Part shown: piece by piece, positions 37,105-46,803 of the stretch
Layout: every line of letters begins with the position of its first letter
How positions within the stretch are numbered: position 1 is the first letter of the stretch
Source of the DNA: Comamonas sp009360615
GTDB taxonomy: Bacteria; Pseudomonadota; Gammaproteobacteria; Burkholderiales; Burkholderiaceae_C
Assembly (NCBI RefSeq): GCF_035784015.1
Contig: NZ_JALKOW010000003.1
Length of the DNA: 64,000 bases
Direction: 5' to 3' (one strand)
Translations under genes and position numbers: made by a program
The notes under the pieces: model-generated
What the model saw: only the letters and a program-made list of their open reading frames with translations
What the model was told of the DNA's origin: nothing
The model's database searches: none

Positions 37105-40100
37105 TTACCGCGCCAGCACCGGCGCCAGTGCCTTGCCGGTGTGGGTGCCGATGCCGACCAGATCCTCGGGAGTCCCCGAGGCCACGATGCGCCCGCCGTC
37201 CTTGCCGCCTTCGGGGCCCAGATCGATGATCCAGTCCGCCTCGGCAATCACGTCGAGGTCATGCTCGATTACCACCACGCTGTGGCCGCCGTCGACAAGG
37301 CGGTGCAGCACATGGATGAGCTTGTCCACATCGGCCATGTGCAGGCCCACGGTGGGCTCGTCCAGCACATACAGCGTGTGCGGAGCCTTCTGCCCGCGTC
37401 GGCCGATATCGTCGCGCACCTTGGTCAGCTCGGTCACCAGCTTGATGCGCTGGGCCTCGCCGCCCGACAGCGTGGGCGATGGCTGGCCCAGGGTCAGATA
37501 GCCCAGACCCACGTCTTTGAGCAACTGCAGCGGATGGGCAATCGACGGCATGGAGGCGAAGAACTCCACGGCCTCGTCGACCTCCATCTGCAGCACATCG
37601 CCAATGCTCTTGCCGCGCCAGGTCACGGCCAGCGTCTCGGGGTTGAAGCGTGCGCCGTGGCAGACTTCGCAAGGCACTTTCACATCGGGCAGAAAGCTCA
37701 TCTCGATGGTGCGCACGCCCTGGCCCTCGCAGGCCGGGCAACGGCCTTCGCCGGTGTTGAACGAGAAGCGGCCGGCCGCATAGCCGCGGGCCTTGGCCTC
37801 CAGGGTCTCGGCGAACAGCTTGCGAATCGTGTCCCAGAAGCCGATATAGGTCGCGGGGCAGGAGCGCGGTGTCTTGCCGATCGGCGTCTGGTCGACTTCG
37901 AGCACGCGGTCGATGGTCTCGAAGCCCTTGAGCCCCTTGCAGCCCACGAGTGCCGGCGACTTGCCGGCATCCATGGCATCGCGGCCGGCCTTGGTCGAGC
38001 GCTGCTGCACCCAGGCCGCCACATTGCTCAGCAGCACATCACGCGCCAGCGTGGACTTGCCCGAACCCGAAACTCCGGTCACGGCCACCAGCCGCTTGAG
38101 CGGAACACACGCGTCCACGCTCTGCAGATTGTGCAGACTCGCGCCCAGGACCGTCAGCCAGTGCAAGGCATCGCTCTCGTGCGGCACCACATTTTCAGTA
38201 GCAGCTACCGCTTTCTTTTTCTTGGTTTTGGATGGTTTCTTGCCTGAAACCTCCATATCGCCAACGTCAAAAGCTTCTGCATTGATAGCAGGAGACTGCA
38301 CCGGAGGCTGCCCCTCTCCCACCCACCGACGCGGCTTGAAGGGGTGGCGCATGGCATGCAGCAGATAGCGCCCGGTGACCGAGTCCTCGGCCGCCATGAT
38401 GTCGGCAACCGTGCCTTCGGCCACCAGACGGCCGCCGCGAATGCCGGCGCTGGGACCGATATCGATCACATGGTCAGCGCGGCGAATCGTGTCTTCGTCG
38501 TGCTCCACCACCACCAGCGTGTTGCCCTTGTCGCCGAGCTTGTGCAAGGCATTGAGCAGAATCTGGTTGTCGCGCGCATGCAGGCCGATGGTGGGCTCAT
38601 CCAGCACATAGCAGACGCCTTGCAGATTGCTGCCCAGCTGTGCGGCCAGGCGGATGCGCTGGGCCTCGCCCCCGCTCAGGGTGGGGGCGCCGCGGTCCAG
38701 CGTGAGATAGTTGAGACCGACTTCTTCCAGGAATTCCAGACGGCTCTGGATCTCGGGAATCAGGTCGCGCGCAATGTCGGCTTCGCGGCCCGTAAGCTCC
38801 AGACTCTGTATCCAGTGGCGCACATCGCTGACCGACAGCTGCGCGATATCGGTAATCGCCTCGTCGTGAAACTTCACGGCTCGCGCCACGGGGTTCAGAC
38901 GGGTGCCGTGGCACTTGGGGCATTCCACCTCGGCCAGATCTTCCACTTCCTGGCCCTCGAACTTCACCTCCCGGCCCCGGTTGTCGTCGGCCAGCAAGGT
39001 GTCGTCATAGACCTTGCGCTGGTCCTTGGTCAGCTTCACGCCCGTGCCCACGCAGTCGGGGCACCAGCCATGCTTGCTGTTGTAGGAGAACAGACGCGGG
39101 TCCAGCTCGGCATAGCTCGTGGCGCAGACCGGGCAGGCACGCTGGGTGGAGAACACCTGCAGCGCGCCGATGCCGGCCGTGCTCCGGCCGCCCTGCATGG
39201 CATCGGCCAGGTTCTCGATGCCGGACAGCACATGCAGCACGCCCTTGCCGATTTCCAGCGCCTGGCGCAGATGGCCGCGCAACTCCTTCTCGTTGGCCGC
39301 GGTCACCGTCACGCTGGCCACGGGCAGCTCGATGGTGTGTTCCTTGAAGCGGTCAATCCGCGGAAAGCCGGTGGTCGGCAGAAACTCGCCGTCCACGCGC
39401 AGATGGGTGTAGCCCTTGGGTCTGGCCCAGTCGGCCAGCTCGGTATAGACGCCCTTGCGGTTGACGACCAGCGGGCTCAGCAGGCCAATGGTCTGCCCCC
39501 GGAAATTCGTCATCAGCTGCGCGGCAATGCTCTCCTCGGTCTGCGGCTGCACGATGGCATCGTCGTGAATGCAGTGCTGCACGCCCAGCTTCACGTAAAG
39601 CAGGCGCAGAAAGTGCCAGACCTCGGTGGTCGTGCCCACCGTGGACTTGCGACCGCCACGCGACAGGCGCTGCTCGATGGCCACCGTGGGCGGTATGCCA
39701 TAGACCGCATCGACCTCGGGACGGCCCGCAGGCTGCACGATGGAACGTGCATAGGCATTGAGCGATTCGAGATAGCGGCGCTGGCCTTCGTTGAACAGGA
39801 TGTCGAAAGCCAGCGTGGACTTGCCCGAGCCAGACACCCCGGTCACCACATTGAACTTGCCGCGAGGGACATCCACGCTCAGGGATTTGAGATTGTGCTC
39901 CTTCGCATTGACAATCTCGATCGCGTTCTTGGCCTGCGGCGCCTTTTCGGCCTGGGCCTTGCGCTGGGGTTTGTAGAGCATCGGAGCGACTTCGCGCACC
40001 GCCTCGCCGCCCACGCCCATGGCCAGGTCGTATTCGCGCAGGGCCTGGGCCGTGTGCGATTCCTTCACATGGCGCACCTCCTCGGGCGTGCCCTCGGCGA

Positions 40101-43041
40101 CGATCAGACCGCCGCCATCACCGCCTTCAGGGCCCAGATCGATCAGCCAGTCGCTGGCGCGAATCACGTCCAGGTTGTGCTCGATGACGATCAGCGAGTG
40201 GCCGGCTTCGAGCAGCTTGCGCAATGCGCGCATGAGCTTGGCGATGTCTTCGAAATGCAGGCCGGTCGTGGGCTCGTCGAACAGGAACAGCGTGCCTTTC
40301 CTGGCCAGCGACTGCTTGGTTTTGGACTGCGCCTTGGCCGCCTCGGCCAGAAAGCCGGCAAGCTTGAGGCGCTGCGCCTCGCCGCCCGACAGCGTGGGAA
40401 CGGGCTGGCCCAGCTTCACGTATTCCAGGCCCACATCGACGATGGGCTGGAGCGCGCGGATCACGTCGCGGTCCTGCGCAAACAGCAGCGCGGCTTCGGC
40501 CACCGTGAGCTCCAGCACGTCGGCCACATTCAGCGACTGGCCGTTGCGCTCGATTCTCACTTCCAGAATCTCGGGGCGATAACGCGTGCCATTGCAGTCC
40601 GGGCAGCGCAGGTAGACGTCCGAGAGGAACTGCATTTCCACATGCTCGAAGCCCGAGCCGCCGCAGGTCGGGCAGCGGCCGTCGCCGCTGTTGAAGCTGA
40701 ACTTGGCCGCCGTGTAGCCGCGCTGGCGTGACAGCGGGGCCACGGCGAACAGTTCGCGGATCGCATCCCAGGCGCCCACATAGCTGACCGGGTTGGAGCG
40801 CGCCGTCTTGCCGATCGGCGACTGGTCCACGAACATCACATCGGCCAGATGGTCTGCGCCCAGCAGGCGCTCGAACGCGCCCGCCGCGTCGGTGGGCTTG
40901 CCGAAGTGACGCATCAGCGCAGGCACCAGTACGTCCTGGATCAGTGTGGACTTGCCCGAGCCCGAGACACCGGTGACGGTGACCAGGCGCTGCAGCGGAA
41001 AGTCCACGCTGATATCGCGCAGATTGTGCTCGCGAGCGCCTTCGAGAATCAGGCGCGGCGTGCTTTCGGTCACCATGCGCTTGAGACCGAAACCCACCTG
41101 CTTGCGCCCGCCCAGATAGGCGCCGGTCAAGGTATCGGCCTGGCGCAAATCCTCGGGCGTGCCGTCGAACACGATCTGGCCGCCGCGCGCACCGGGGCCC
41201 GGGCCCATGTCGATCATGCGGTCGGCGGCAAACATCACGGCGGGGTCATGCTCCACCACCACCAGCGTATTGCCCGCATCGCGCAGGCGCTGCATGGCCT
41301 CGGTGATGCGCTCCATATCGCGCGGGTGCAGACCGATCGATGGCTCGTCGAGCACAAACAAGGTGTTGACCAGCGACGTGCCCAGTGCGGTGGTCAGGTT
41401 GATGCGCTGCACCTCGCCGCCGCTCAGCGTGCGGCTCTGGCGGTCCAGCGTGAGGTAGCCTATGCCCACATCGCACAGGTACTGCAACCGCGTCATGACT
41501 TCGGCATGCAGCATCTTCAGTGCCTGGGCTTCGCCATCATTTTTGACGGCATCGCTGTCTGGCGCCAGCTGTGCAAAGAAGTCGCGCAGGCGCGCGATCG
41601 GCAGACGCATCAGGTCATGCAGACACAGGCCCGGCAGGCTGTCGAGCTGCTCGCGGCTCCAGCCCACTGCCTGCGGCATGAAGCGCTGGTATCTGCCGCT
41701 CTCGTCGCCGGGCGGCAGCACGGCATCGGCAGCCTGCTTGCTGCCGATGCGCCAGAGCAGGCTTTCGGTCTTGAGGCGGGCACCGCCGCAGCTCGGGCAT
41801 TCGGTATAGCTGCGGTATTTGGACAGCAGCACCCGGATATGCATCTTGTAGGCCTTGCTTTCGAGGTACTCGAAAAAGCGGCGAATGCCATACCAGGTCT
41901 GGCTCCACTTTCCGTTCCAGTGGGGCGAGCCTTCGATCACCCAGTCCTTCTGCGCCTGGGTCAGCTTGGACCAGGCCGTATCGCGTGGAATGCCCTCCGC
42001 CTCGGAGTGACGCATCAGGTCGTCCTGAATCTCCTTCCAGGCCGGCGTCTGGATCGGCTTGATGACACCGGTGCGCAAGGTGAGTTTTTCATTGGGGATC
42101 ACCAGGCCCCAGTCCACCCCGATGACGCGCCCGAAGCCACGGCAGGCATCGCAGGCCCCCACTGCGGAGTTGAAGGAAAACAGCGAGGGAATCGGCTCCT
42201 GATAGCTCAGATTGCTCTCGGGGCAATGCAGACCCAGCGAGAACTTCCACAGTTCGGGCTCGGCCGCCTCGGCGGTGCTTTCAGGCAGCACATACACCGT
42301 GAGCCTGCCGCTGCCGCGCTTGAGGCCCACCTCGATCGCCTCCAGAGCGCGGGCACGCTCGGCCTTGCCGAGCCGAAAACGGTCGGCAATCACATCCAGC
42401 ACCTTGATCTTCTCGGGGGCTGGCTTGGCTTTTTTCTTGCCCTTGACTGTCTCGTCACTGGCCGCATGAGCCCGCTCCACCTCGCGCTCGGCCTGTACCT
42501 TGGTGAAACCGCTGGCGGACAGCCATTGCTCCACCTCATCGGCCGTGGTGTTGGCCGGCAGCTCGACGGGGAAGGTGATGGCAATGCGCGGGTCACCCGC
42601 CGCCTCGCAGCGCCGGGCCAGTTCGGCATAAATGCTGTCTGCCGTGTCATGGCGCACCGGCAGGGCCGTCCTGCTGTCGAACAACTGGGCCGCGCGTGCA
42701 AACAGCAGCTTGAGGTGATCGTTGATCTCCGTCATCGTGCCCACGGTGGAACGCGAGTTGCGCACCGGGTTGGTCTGATCGATGGCGATCGCGGGCGGCA
42801 CACCCTCGACCTTGTCCACGGCCGGCTTGTCCATGCGGTCCAGGAACTGTCGCGCATAGGCAGAGAAAGTCTCTACATAGCGACGCTGACCTTCGGCGTA
42901 GAGGGTGTCGAACACCAGGCTGGACTTGCCCGAGCCGCTGGGGCCGGTGACCACGGTCAGCTCACCGGTACGGATATCGATGTCCAGATTGCGAAGATTG
43001 TGCTGGCGAGCACCACGGATACGAATCAGGCCCTGCGTCAT
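37105..43041 (-). CDS. uvrA: Giant tandem UvrA (excinuclease ABC subunit A, two fused UvrA units)
   Basis: 1978 residues, about twice the usual UvrA. Unit 1 (1 to about 1030) has Walker A GPSGSGKSS at 33 and GVSGSGKST near 691, with signatures LSGGEVQR near 537 and LSGGEAQR near 881. Unit 2 (about 1045-1978) has Walker A near 1068 and 1656 and signatures near 1454 and 1854. Zinc-finger CxxC pairs appear in both (GACDACRGFG, GRCPTCGGSGF, RACPVCATSY, GRCPACEGQGV). So one chain carries four ATPase cores, resembling a covalent dimer. UvrA finds DNA damage and loads UvrB. A Lys-rich linker (about 1583-1615) interrupts unit 2. The start at 43041 opens directly into the conserved IRIRGARQHNLRNLDI. 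Confidence 0.93.
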   Translation of the reverse strand: MTQGLIRIRGARQHNLRNLDIDIRTGELTVVTGPSGSGKSSLVFDTLYAEGQRRYVETFSAYARQFLDRMDKPAVDKVEGVPPAIAIDQTNPVRNSRSTVGTMTEINDHLKLLFARAAQLFDSRTALPVRHDTADSIYAELARRCEAAGDPRIAITFPVELPANTTADEVEQWLSASGFTKVQAEREVERAHAASDETVKGKKKAKPAPEKIKVLDVIADRFRLGKAERARALEAIEVGLKRGSGRLTVYVLPESTAEAAEPELWKFSLGLHCPESNLSYQEPIPSLFSFNSAVGACDACRGFGRVIGVDWGLVIPNEKLTLRTGVIKPIQTPAWKEIQDDLMRHSEAEGIPRDTAWSKLTQAQKDWVIEGSPHWNGKWSQTWYGIRRFFEYLESKAYKMHIRVLLSKYRSYTECPSCGGARLKTESLLWRIGSKQAADAVLPPGDESGRYQRFMPQAVGWSREQLDSLPGLCLHDLMRLPIARLRDFFAQLAPDSDAVKNDGEAQALKMLHAEVMTRLQYLCDVGIGYLTLDRQSRTLSGGEVQRINLTTALGTSLVNTLFVLDEPSIGLHPRDMERITEAMQRLRDAGNTLVVVEHDPAVMFAADRMIDMGPGPGARGGQIVFDGTPEDLRQADTLTGAYLGGRKQVGFGLKRMVTESTPRLILEGAREHNLRDISVDFPLQRLVTVTGVSGSGKSTLIQDVLVPALMRHFGKPTDAAGAFERLLGADHLADVMFVDQSPIGKTARSNPVSYVGAWDAIRELFAVAPLSRQRGYTAAKFSFNSGDGRCPTCGGSGFEHVEMQFLSDVYLRCPDCNGTRYRPEILEVRIERNGQSLNVADVLELTVAEAALLFAQDRDVIRALQPIVDVGLEYVKLGQPVPTLSGGEAQRLKLAGFLAEAAKAQSKTKQSLARKGTLFLFDEPTTGLHFEDIAKLMRALRKLLEAGHSLIVIEHNLDVIRASDWLIDLGPEGGDGGGLIVAEGTPEEVRHVKESHTAQALREYDLAMGVGGEAVREVAPMLYKPQRKAQAEKAPQAKNAIEIVNAKEHNLKSLSVDVPRGKFNVVTGVSGSGKSTLAFDILFNEGQRRYLESLNAYARSIVQPAGRPEVDAVYGIPPTVAIEQRLSRGGRKSTVGTTTEVWHFLRLLYVKLGVQHCIHDDAIVQPQTEESIAAQLMTNFRGQTIGLLSPLVVNRKGVYTELADWARPKGYTHLRVDGEFLPTTGFPRIDRFKEHTIELPVASVTVTAANEKELRGHLRQALEIGKGVLHVLSGIENLADAMQGGRSTAGIGALQVFSTQRACPVCATSYAELDPRLFSYNSKHGWCPDCVGTGVKLTKDQRKVYDDTLLADDNRGREVKFEGQEVEDLAEVECPKCHGTRLNPVARAVKFHDEAITDIAQLSVSDVRHWIQSLELTGREADIARDLIPEIQSRLEFLEEVGLNYLTLDRGAPTLSGGEAQRIRLAAQLGSNLQGVCYVLDEPTIGLHARDNQILLNALHKLGDKGNTLVVVEHDEDTIRRADHVIDIGPSAGIRGGRLVAEGTVADIMAAEDSVTGRYLLHAMRHPFKPRRWVGEGQPPVQSPAINAEAFDVGDMEVSGKKPSKTKKKKAVAATENVVPHESDALHWLTVLGASLHNLQSVDACVPLKRLVAVTGVSGSGKSTLARDVLLSNVAAWVQQRSTKAGRDAMDAGKSPALVGCKGLKGFETIDRVLEVDQTPIGKTPRSCPATYIGFWDTIRKLFAETLEAKARGYAAGRFSFNTGEGRCPACEGQGVRTIEMSFLPDVKVPCEVCHGARFNPETLAVTWRGKSIGDVLQMEVDEAVEFFASMPSIAHPLQLLKDVGLGYLTLGQPSPTLSGGEAQRIKLVTELTKVRDDIGRRGQKAPHTLYVLDEPTVGLHMADVDKLIHVLHRLVDGGHSVVVIEHDLDVIAEADWIIDLGPEGGKDGGRIVASGTPEDLVGIGTHTGKALAPVLAR

Positions 43042-43146
43042 GTTCTGCGGTCTTTTCTATGGAGGCCAAACATTCTAGGCAGTCCGGGCATGCACCTCGA
43101 GAATGCATGTGCATTGCGGTTGTGCCGCGGCAGAAAAGATCGCTAC

Positions 43147-43172
43147 AAAAAAGCCCCGACCTGCGGGGCTTT
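43147..43172 (-). terminator. Terminator of the small membrane-protein gene
   Basis: Minus-strand stem AAGCCCCG / CGGGGCTT followed by T6, between the 45-residue gene and uvrA. Confidence 0.85.
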
Positions 43173-43190
43173 GATCCATTGCGGCTTTCT

Positions 43191-43328
43191 TCATTTGGAT
43201 TCAGCGGGGGCATGAATCGCGTCCGCACCATGTTTTTCGCCGCTCATATCCACCTTGTCACCGGCCTTCATGATGACAAACAGCGCCACGGCGGCAAACA
43301 CCACAAAACCAATCGCCAGCTTCCACAT
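43191..43328 (-). CDS. Small single-pass membrane protein
   Basis: 45 residues: MWKLAIGFVVFAAVALFVIM forms an N-terminal helix, followed by a charged tail AGDKVDMSGEKHGADAIHAP. GGAG lies about 6 bases upstream of the ATG at 43328, and a strong terminator follows the stop, so this looks like a real monocistronic gene. The longer upstream reading has no ribosome site. Function unknown. Confidence 0.7.
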   Translation of the reverse strand: MWKLAIGFVVFAAVALFVIMKAGDKVDMSGEKHGADAIHAPAESK

Positions 43329-43451
43329 ATCAGTCTCCACAGTCGTTATGAACAGAGGCCGCCGGAACGACAGCTTGCGCCAGCCCGTCGGCAAGGCCAT
43401 TGAGCCCCAGCGAGTTTGCGCGTGGCTTACTGCCGGTCAGGCAGCGCATAA

Positions 43452-43482
43452 GAAAAAACCCCATGCCTCGCGACATGGGGTA
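43452..43482 (-). terminator. Terminator of the porin gene
   Basis: Minus-strand stem CCCCATG / CATGGGG with a GC-rich loop, followed by six T, about 70 bases after the porin stop. Confidence 0.85.
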
Positions 43483-43550
43483 TGAACTTGGAGTAATGGT
43501 CTGCATTATCAGCTGCAGCTGCTGGAGACACCGCTTGCGCGGTGCACACA

Positions 43551-44567
43551 TTAGAAGTTGTGGCGCACGCCCAGAGCGAAGGAGCTGAAGTCGGCACCAG
43601 AGATGCCGGTCACATAGTTGGCACCCTTGCTGTTGTTGACCTTGGTGTAGTAGCCGTACACCTTGGTGCGCTTGCTCAGGTTGTAGTTGTAGCCCAGAGT
43701 CCACTGCGTGGCGGCGGAGTCGGCGATATGGCTCCACTTGTTGGCGTGGCCCACGTTGGCATGGAATTCCGAAGCGCCCATGGTGTACATGGCCGACAGG
43801 CGGAAGTTGTTGCGCGAGCCAGCGCCAGTGCCGGTGATCTGGTTGTCGTCCTTGTTGCGCTGGTAGTAGGCACCCAGGGTCACTTGACCGAATGTGTACA
43901 GACCGCGCAGGGCAGCTTGCCAGTTGTCGCCCACCTTGCTGAAGCCGGCACCCAGGTGCACGGGGCCGGTGGCGTAGTTGGCAGCCAGGTCGTAGCCGTT
44001 CTTGCGAGGACCGACCGTGGGATCCTTCTCGTGCAGCGACACGGAGGCGTCCACCGTCAGGCCACCCATGTTGGGGGTGCGGTAGCCGACCTTGTTCTTG
44101 GTGCTCAGACCGCCGAACCAGACGGGATCGTAGTACAGCGCATCGGAAGAAGAACCGGTGTCGTGGTTGTGCATGCTGATGTAGTCAGCGGTTGCATAGT
44201 AGGACTCGGGCACGAAGTTGCCCAGACGGATCATGCCGAAGCCGCCGGACAGGTTCACTTCGCTCTGACGGGCAAAGGACATGCCGCTGGTGGGGTGGGT
44301 CCAGGCAGAGCCGGTACCGGTGTCGGAGTTGAAGCCGGACTCCAGCGTGAAGCCAGCCTTCAGGCCGCCGCCCAGATCTTCGGTACCGCGAATGCCCCAG
44401 CGGGATGCATTGTTGTACAGGCCGCTGACAGAGCCTTGGCCGCTGATCTTCTGACGCTCAACGGTGGTGTTGATACGGCCGTACAGCGTCACGCTGCTCT
44501 GTGCCATTGCGGTGGTCGCGCCCATCACAGCCAGTGCGGCCAGAGCGATGCGAGTCATCTTGGTCAT
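43551..44567 (-). CDS. Gram-negative general porin (Omp32-like)
   Basis: 338-residue 16-strand trimeric porin of the betaproteobacterial Omp32 type. The signal peptide ends ALAVMGATTAMA before QSSVTLYGRINTTVE, the classic first strand. GLYNNASRWGIRGTEDLGGGLKAGFTLESGF is the next conserved block, and the protein ends SSFALGVRHNF with the terminal Phe required for assembly. It probably allows passage of anionic solutes. It has its own terminator; the promoter lies in 44568-44700, in an AT-rich stretch. Confidence 0.94.
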   Translation of the reverse strand: MTKMTRIALAALAVMGATTAMAQSSVTLYGRINTTVERQKISGQGSVSGLYNNASRWGIRGTEDLGGGLKAGFTLESGFNSDTGTGSAWTHPTSGMSFARQSEVNLSGGFGMIRLGNFVPESYYATADYISMHNHDTGSSSDALYYDPVWFGGLSTKNKVGYRTPNMGGLTVDASVSLHEKDPTVGPRKNGYDLAANYATGPVHLGAGFSKVGDNWQAALRGLYTFGQVTLGAYYQRNKDDNQITGTGAGSRNNFRLSAMYTMGASEFHANVGHANKWSHIADSAATQWTLGYNYNLSKRTKVYGYYTKVNNSKGANYVTGISGADFSSFALGVRHNF

Positions 44568-44755
44568 TCAATGCTCCTATATCCTGGGATAGTGTTTTTT
44601 GCACCGCATCGGCTTGTAGGTTGTCGGCCCTCTCGCGGCTAGGTGTGATTCTAGGTTGCCCCCTCTCAAAAGCATGATTTGCATCGCAAAAAAGTAACGC
44701 AATGATGCTTTGTTGCCACACTGCTGTAACCCATTAGTGCTGCTGCAAAACGCAA

Positions 44756-44816
44756 AGGACCTGCAAAGCACGAGCCTTGCAGGTCCTCGATGTGGTGCTG
44801 CATAAATTGCAGCACC
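44756..44816. terminator. Double perfect hairpin between MHS carrier and porin genes
   Basis: AGGACCTGCAA (44756) pairs with TTGCAGGTCCT (44777), an 11-base perfect stem; GGTGCTGCA (44794) pairs with TGCAGCACC (44808), a 9-base perfect stem with a TAAAT loop. They lie 12 bases after the MHS stop on the minus strand. No long T run, so termination may be Rho-assisted. Confidence 0.6.
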
Positions 44817-44827
44817 GTCACACGGCT

Positions 44828-46510
44828 TCAGTCTTCCGCGTAGATGTCGCGGTCCTTGGTTTCGGGCACGAACAGCGTACCGATCACGGCCGTCACACCG
44901 GCGATGATGATGGGATACCACAGACCGTTGTACATATTGCCGGTCTGCGCCACGATGGCGAAAGACATGGTGGGCAGCAGCCCCCCGAACCAGCCGTTGC
45001 CGATGTGATAGGGCAGGCTCATCGAGGTGTAGCGGATGCGTGTCGGGAACAGCTCCACCAGCATGGCCGCGATGGGGCCGTAGACCATGGTCACCAGCAG
45101 CACCAGATAGGTCAGGATCACGATCATCATGACCTTGTTCATCTTGGCGGGATCGGCCTTGGTGGGGTAGCCGTCCTTGGCCAGTTCTGCAGCCACCGTC
45201 TTCTTGAATGCACCGTCCTTGGCCTTGGCCTCGTCAGGGGCCAGGCCCTTGAGCGAGAACGAGGGGATCTCGGTCGATCCGATACGGATCAGGGCCTGCG
45301 TGCCAGCCGGCGCATCTTCGGTTTCATAGCTGACCGAACCGGCGGCCAGAACCTGCTTGGCCACGTCGCAGGAGCTGGTGAACTTGGTGGTGCCTGTCGG
45401 ATTGAACTGGAAGGAGCATTCCGCAGGATCGGCCACGATGACCACCTTGTTCCTGGCCTGCGCCGCGGCGAGGTCAGGGTTGGCCGCTGCGGTCAGGGCC
45501 TTGAAGGCGGGGAAGTAGGTCAGCACCGCCAGAATGCAGCCCAGCATGATGATGGGCTTGCGTCCGATCTTGTCGGACAGCGTGCCGAAGATCACGAAGA
45601 AGGGCGTGCCGATCAGCAGTGCAGCCGCAATCATCAGGTTGGCCGTGACGGCATCGACCTTGAGCTGCTGGGTCAGGAAGAACAGCGAGTAGAACTGGCC
45701 CGTGTACCAGACCACGGCCTGGCCTGCGGTCAGGCCCAGCAGGGCCAGGATCACGACCTTGAGGTTCTTCCACTGGCCGAACGATTCGGACAGAGGCGCC
45801 TTGGAGACCTTGCCCTCGGCCTTCATCTTCTGGAAGGCGGGGGATTCGGACAGCGTCATGCGAATCCAGACCGAGATGGCCAGCAGCAGGATGGACACCA
45901 GGAAGGGAATGCGCCAGCCCCAGTCGGCAAACGCCTCTTCGCCCAGCATGGTGCGCACGCCCAGGATCACCAGCAGCGACAGGAACAGACCCAGGGTCGC
46001 CGTGGTCTGGATCCACGAGGTGTAGGCACCGCGCTTGCCGTGCGGCGCATGCTCTGCCACGTAGGTGGCTGCGCCGCCGTACTCACCGCCCAGAGCCAGG
46101 CCTTGCAGCATGCGCAACGCGATCAGGATGACGGGAGCGGCCACGCCGATGCTGGCGTAGTTGGGCAGGATGCCCACGATGAAGGTGGACAGGCCCATGA
46201 TCAGAATCGTCACCAGGAAGGTGTACTTGCGTCCGATCATGTCGCCCAGGCGGCCGAACACCAGCGCGCCGAAGGGGCGCACGATGAAACCTGCCGCAAA
46301 GGCCAGCAGGGCGAAGATGAAGGCCGAGCCGGCATCCAGGCCGCTGAAGAACTGCTTGGCGATGATGGCTGCCAGAGATCCGTACAGATAGAAGTCGTAC
46401 CACTCGAAAACGGTTCCGAGTGAAGACGCAAAGATGACTTTGCGCTCTTCTGGGCTCATCGGCCTTGGGGTCGATTTACCTCCCATGTTTGCTGTCGCAT
46501 TGATGGCCAT
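44828..46510 (-). CDS. MHS-family MFS transporter with large periplasmic insertion
   Basis: 560-residue symporter. N-terminal motifs are SSLGTVFEWYDFYLYGSLAAIIAKQFF, VRPFGALVFGRLGDMIGRKYTFLV and RMLQGLALGGEYGGAATYVAEHAP. An insertion of about 115 residues (about 340-455) lies between helices in the C-terminal half; it contains two cysteines (AECSFQFN and SSCDVAKQV) that could form a disulfide in the periplasm. Helices resume at MIVILTYLVLLVTMVYGPIAAMLVELFPTRIRYTSMSLPYH. Substrate unknown, probably a small organic acid. It is divergent from DUF485-actP. Confidence 0.88.
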   Translation of the reverse strand: MAINATANMGGKSTPRPMSPEERKVIFASSLGTVFEWYDFYLYGSLAAIIAKQFFSGLDAGSAFIFALLAFAAGFIVRPFGALVFGRLGDMIGRKYTFLVTILIMGLSTFIVGILPNYASIGVAAPVILIALRMLQGLALGGEYGGAATYVAEHAPHGKRGAYTSWIQTTATLGLFLSLLVILGVRTMLGEEAFADWGWRIPFLVSILLLAISVWIRMTLSESPAFQKMKAEGKVSKAPLSESFGQWKNLKVVILALLGLTAGQAVVWYTGQFYSLFFLTQQLKVDAVTANLMIAAALLIGTPFFVIFGTLSDKIGRKPIIMLGCILAVLTYFPAFKALTAAANPDLAAAQARNKVVIVADPAECSFQFNPTGTTKFTSSCDVAKQVLAAGSVSYETEDAPAGTQALIRIGSTEIPSFSLKGLAPDEAKAKDGAFKKTVAAELAKDGYPTKADPAKMNKVMMIVILTYLVLLVTMVYGPIAAMLVELFPTRIRYTSMSLPYHIGNGWFGGLLPTMSFAIVAQTGNMYNGLWYPIIIAGVTAVIGTLFVPETKDRDIYAED

Positions 46511-46803
46511 GTTTGTCTCCTAGGTTTTTGGAATTTCAGGCGCTGCCAACCCACCTGCTTGCCCAATATCAAAGCGACAACTGACCGCTAACTTACAAAA
46601 AATCGCTGCGCAAAAATTCAAGACTGGGCATTACCCGACCCTCTCCGCACTTACCCGGATCCGTTTTTTTCCGATGTGAAAAACCGGGGGCAAACACCGA
46701 TATCGTAAGTAAGGAGACGGTCAGACGGGGTTCTCAGAATGCATCGCAAGCAAGCCAAGGAGCACCCGATGGCAGGCTGGAAAACTTCAAAGGAGACAAC
46801 GCT

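Noticed and set aside
38344..43215. Two long plus-strand frames (795 and 788 codons) opposite uvrA
   Set aside because: Regular repeated patterns mirror the antisense of duplicated ATPase motifs; the minus strand encodes an unmistakable UvrA.
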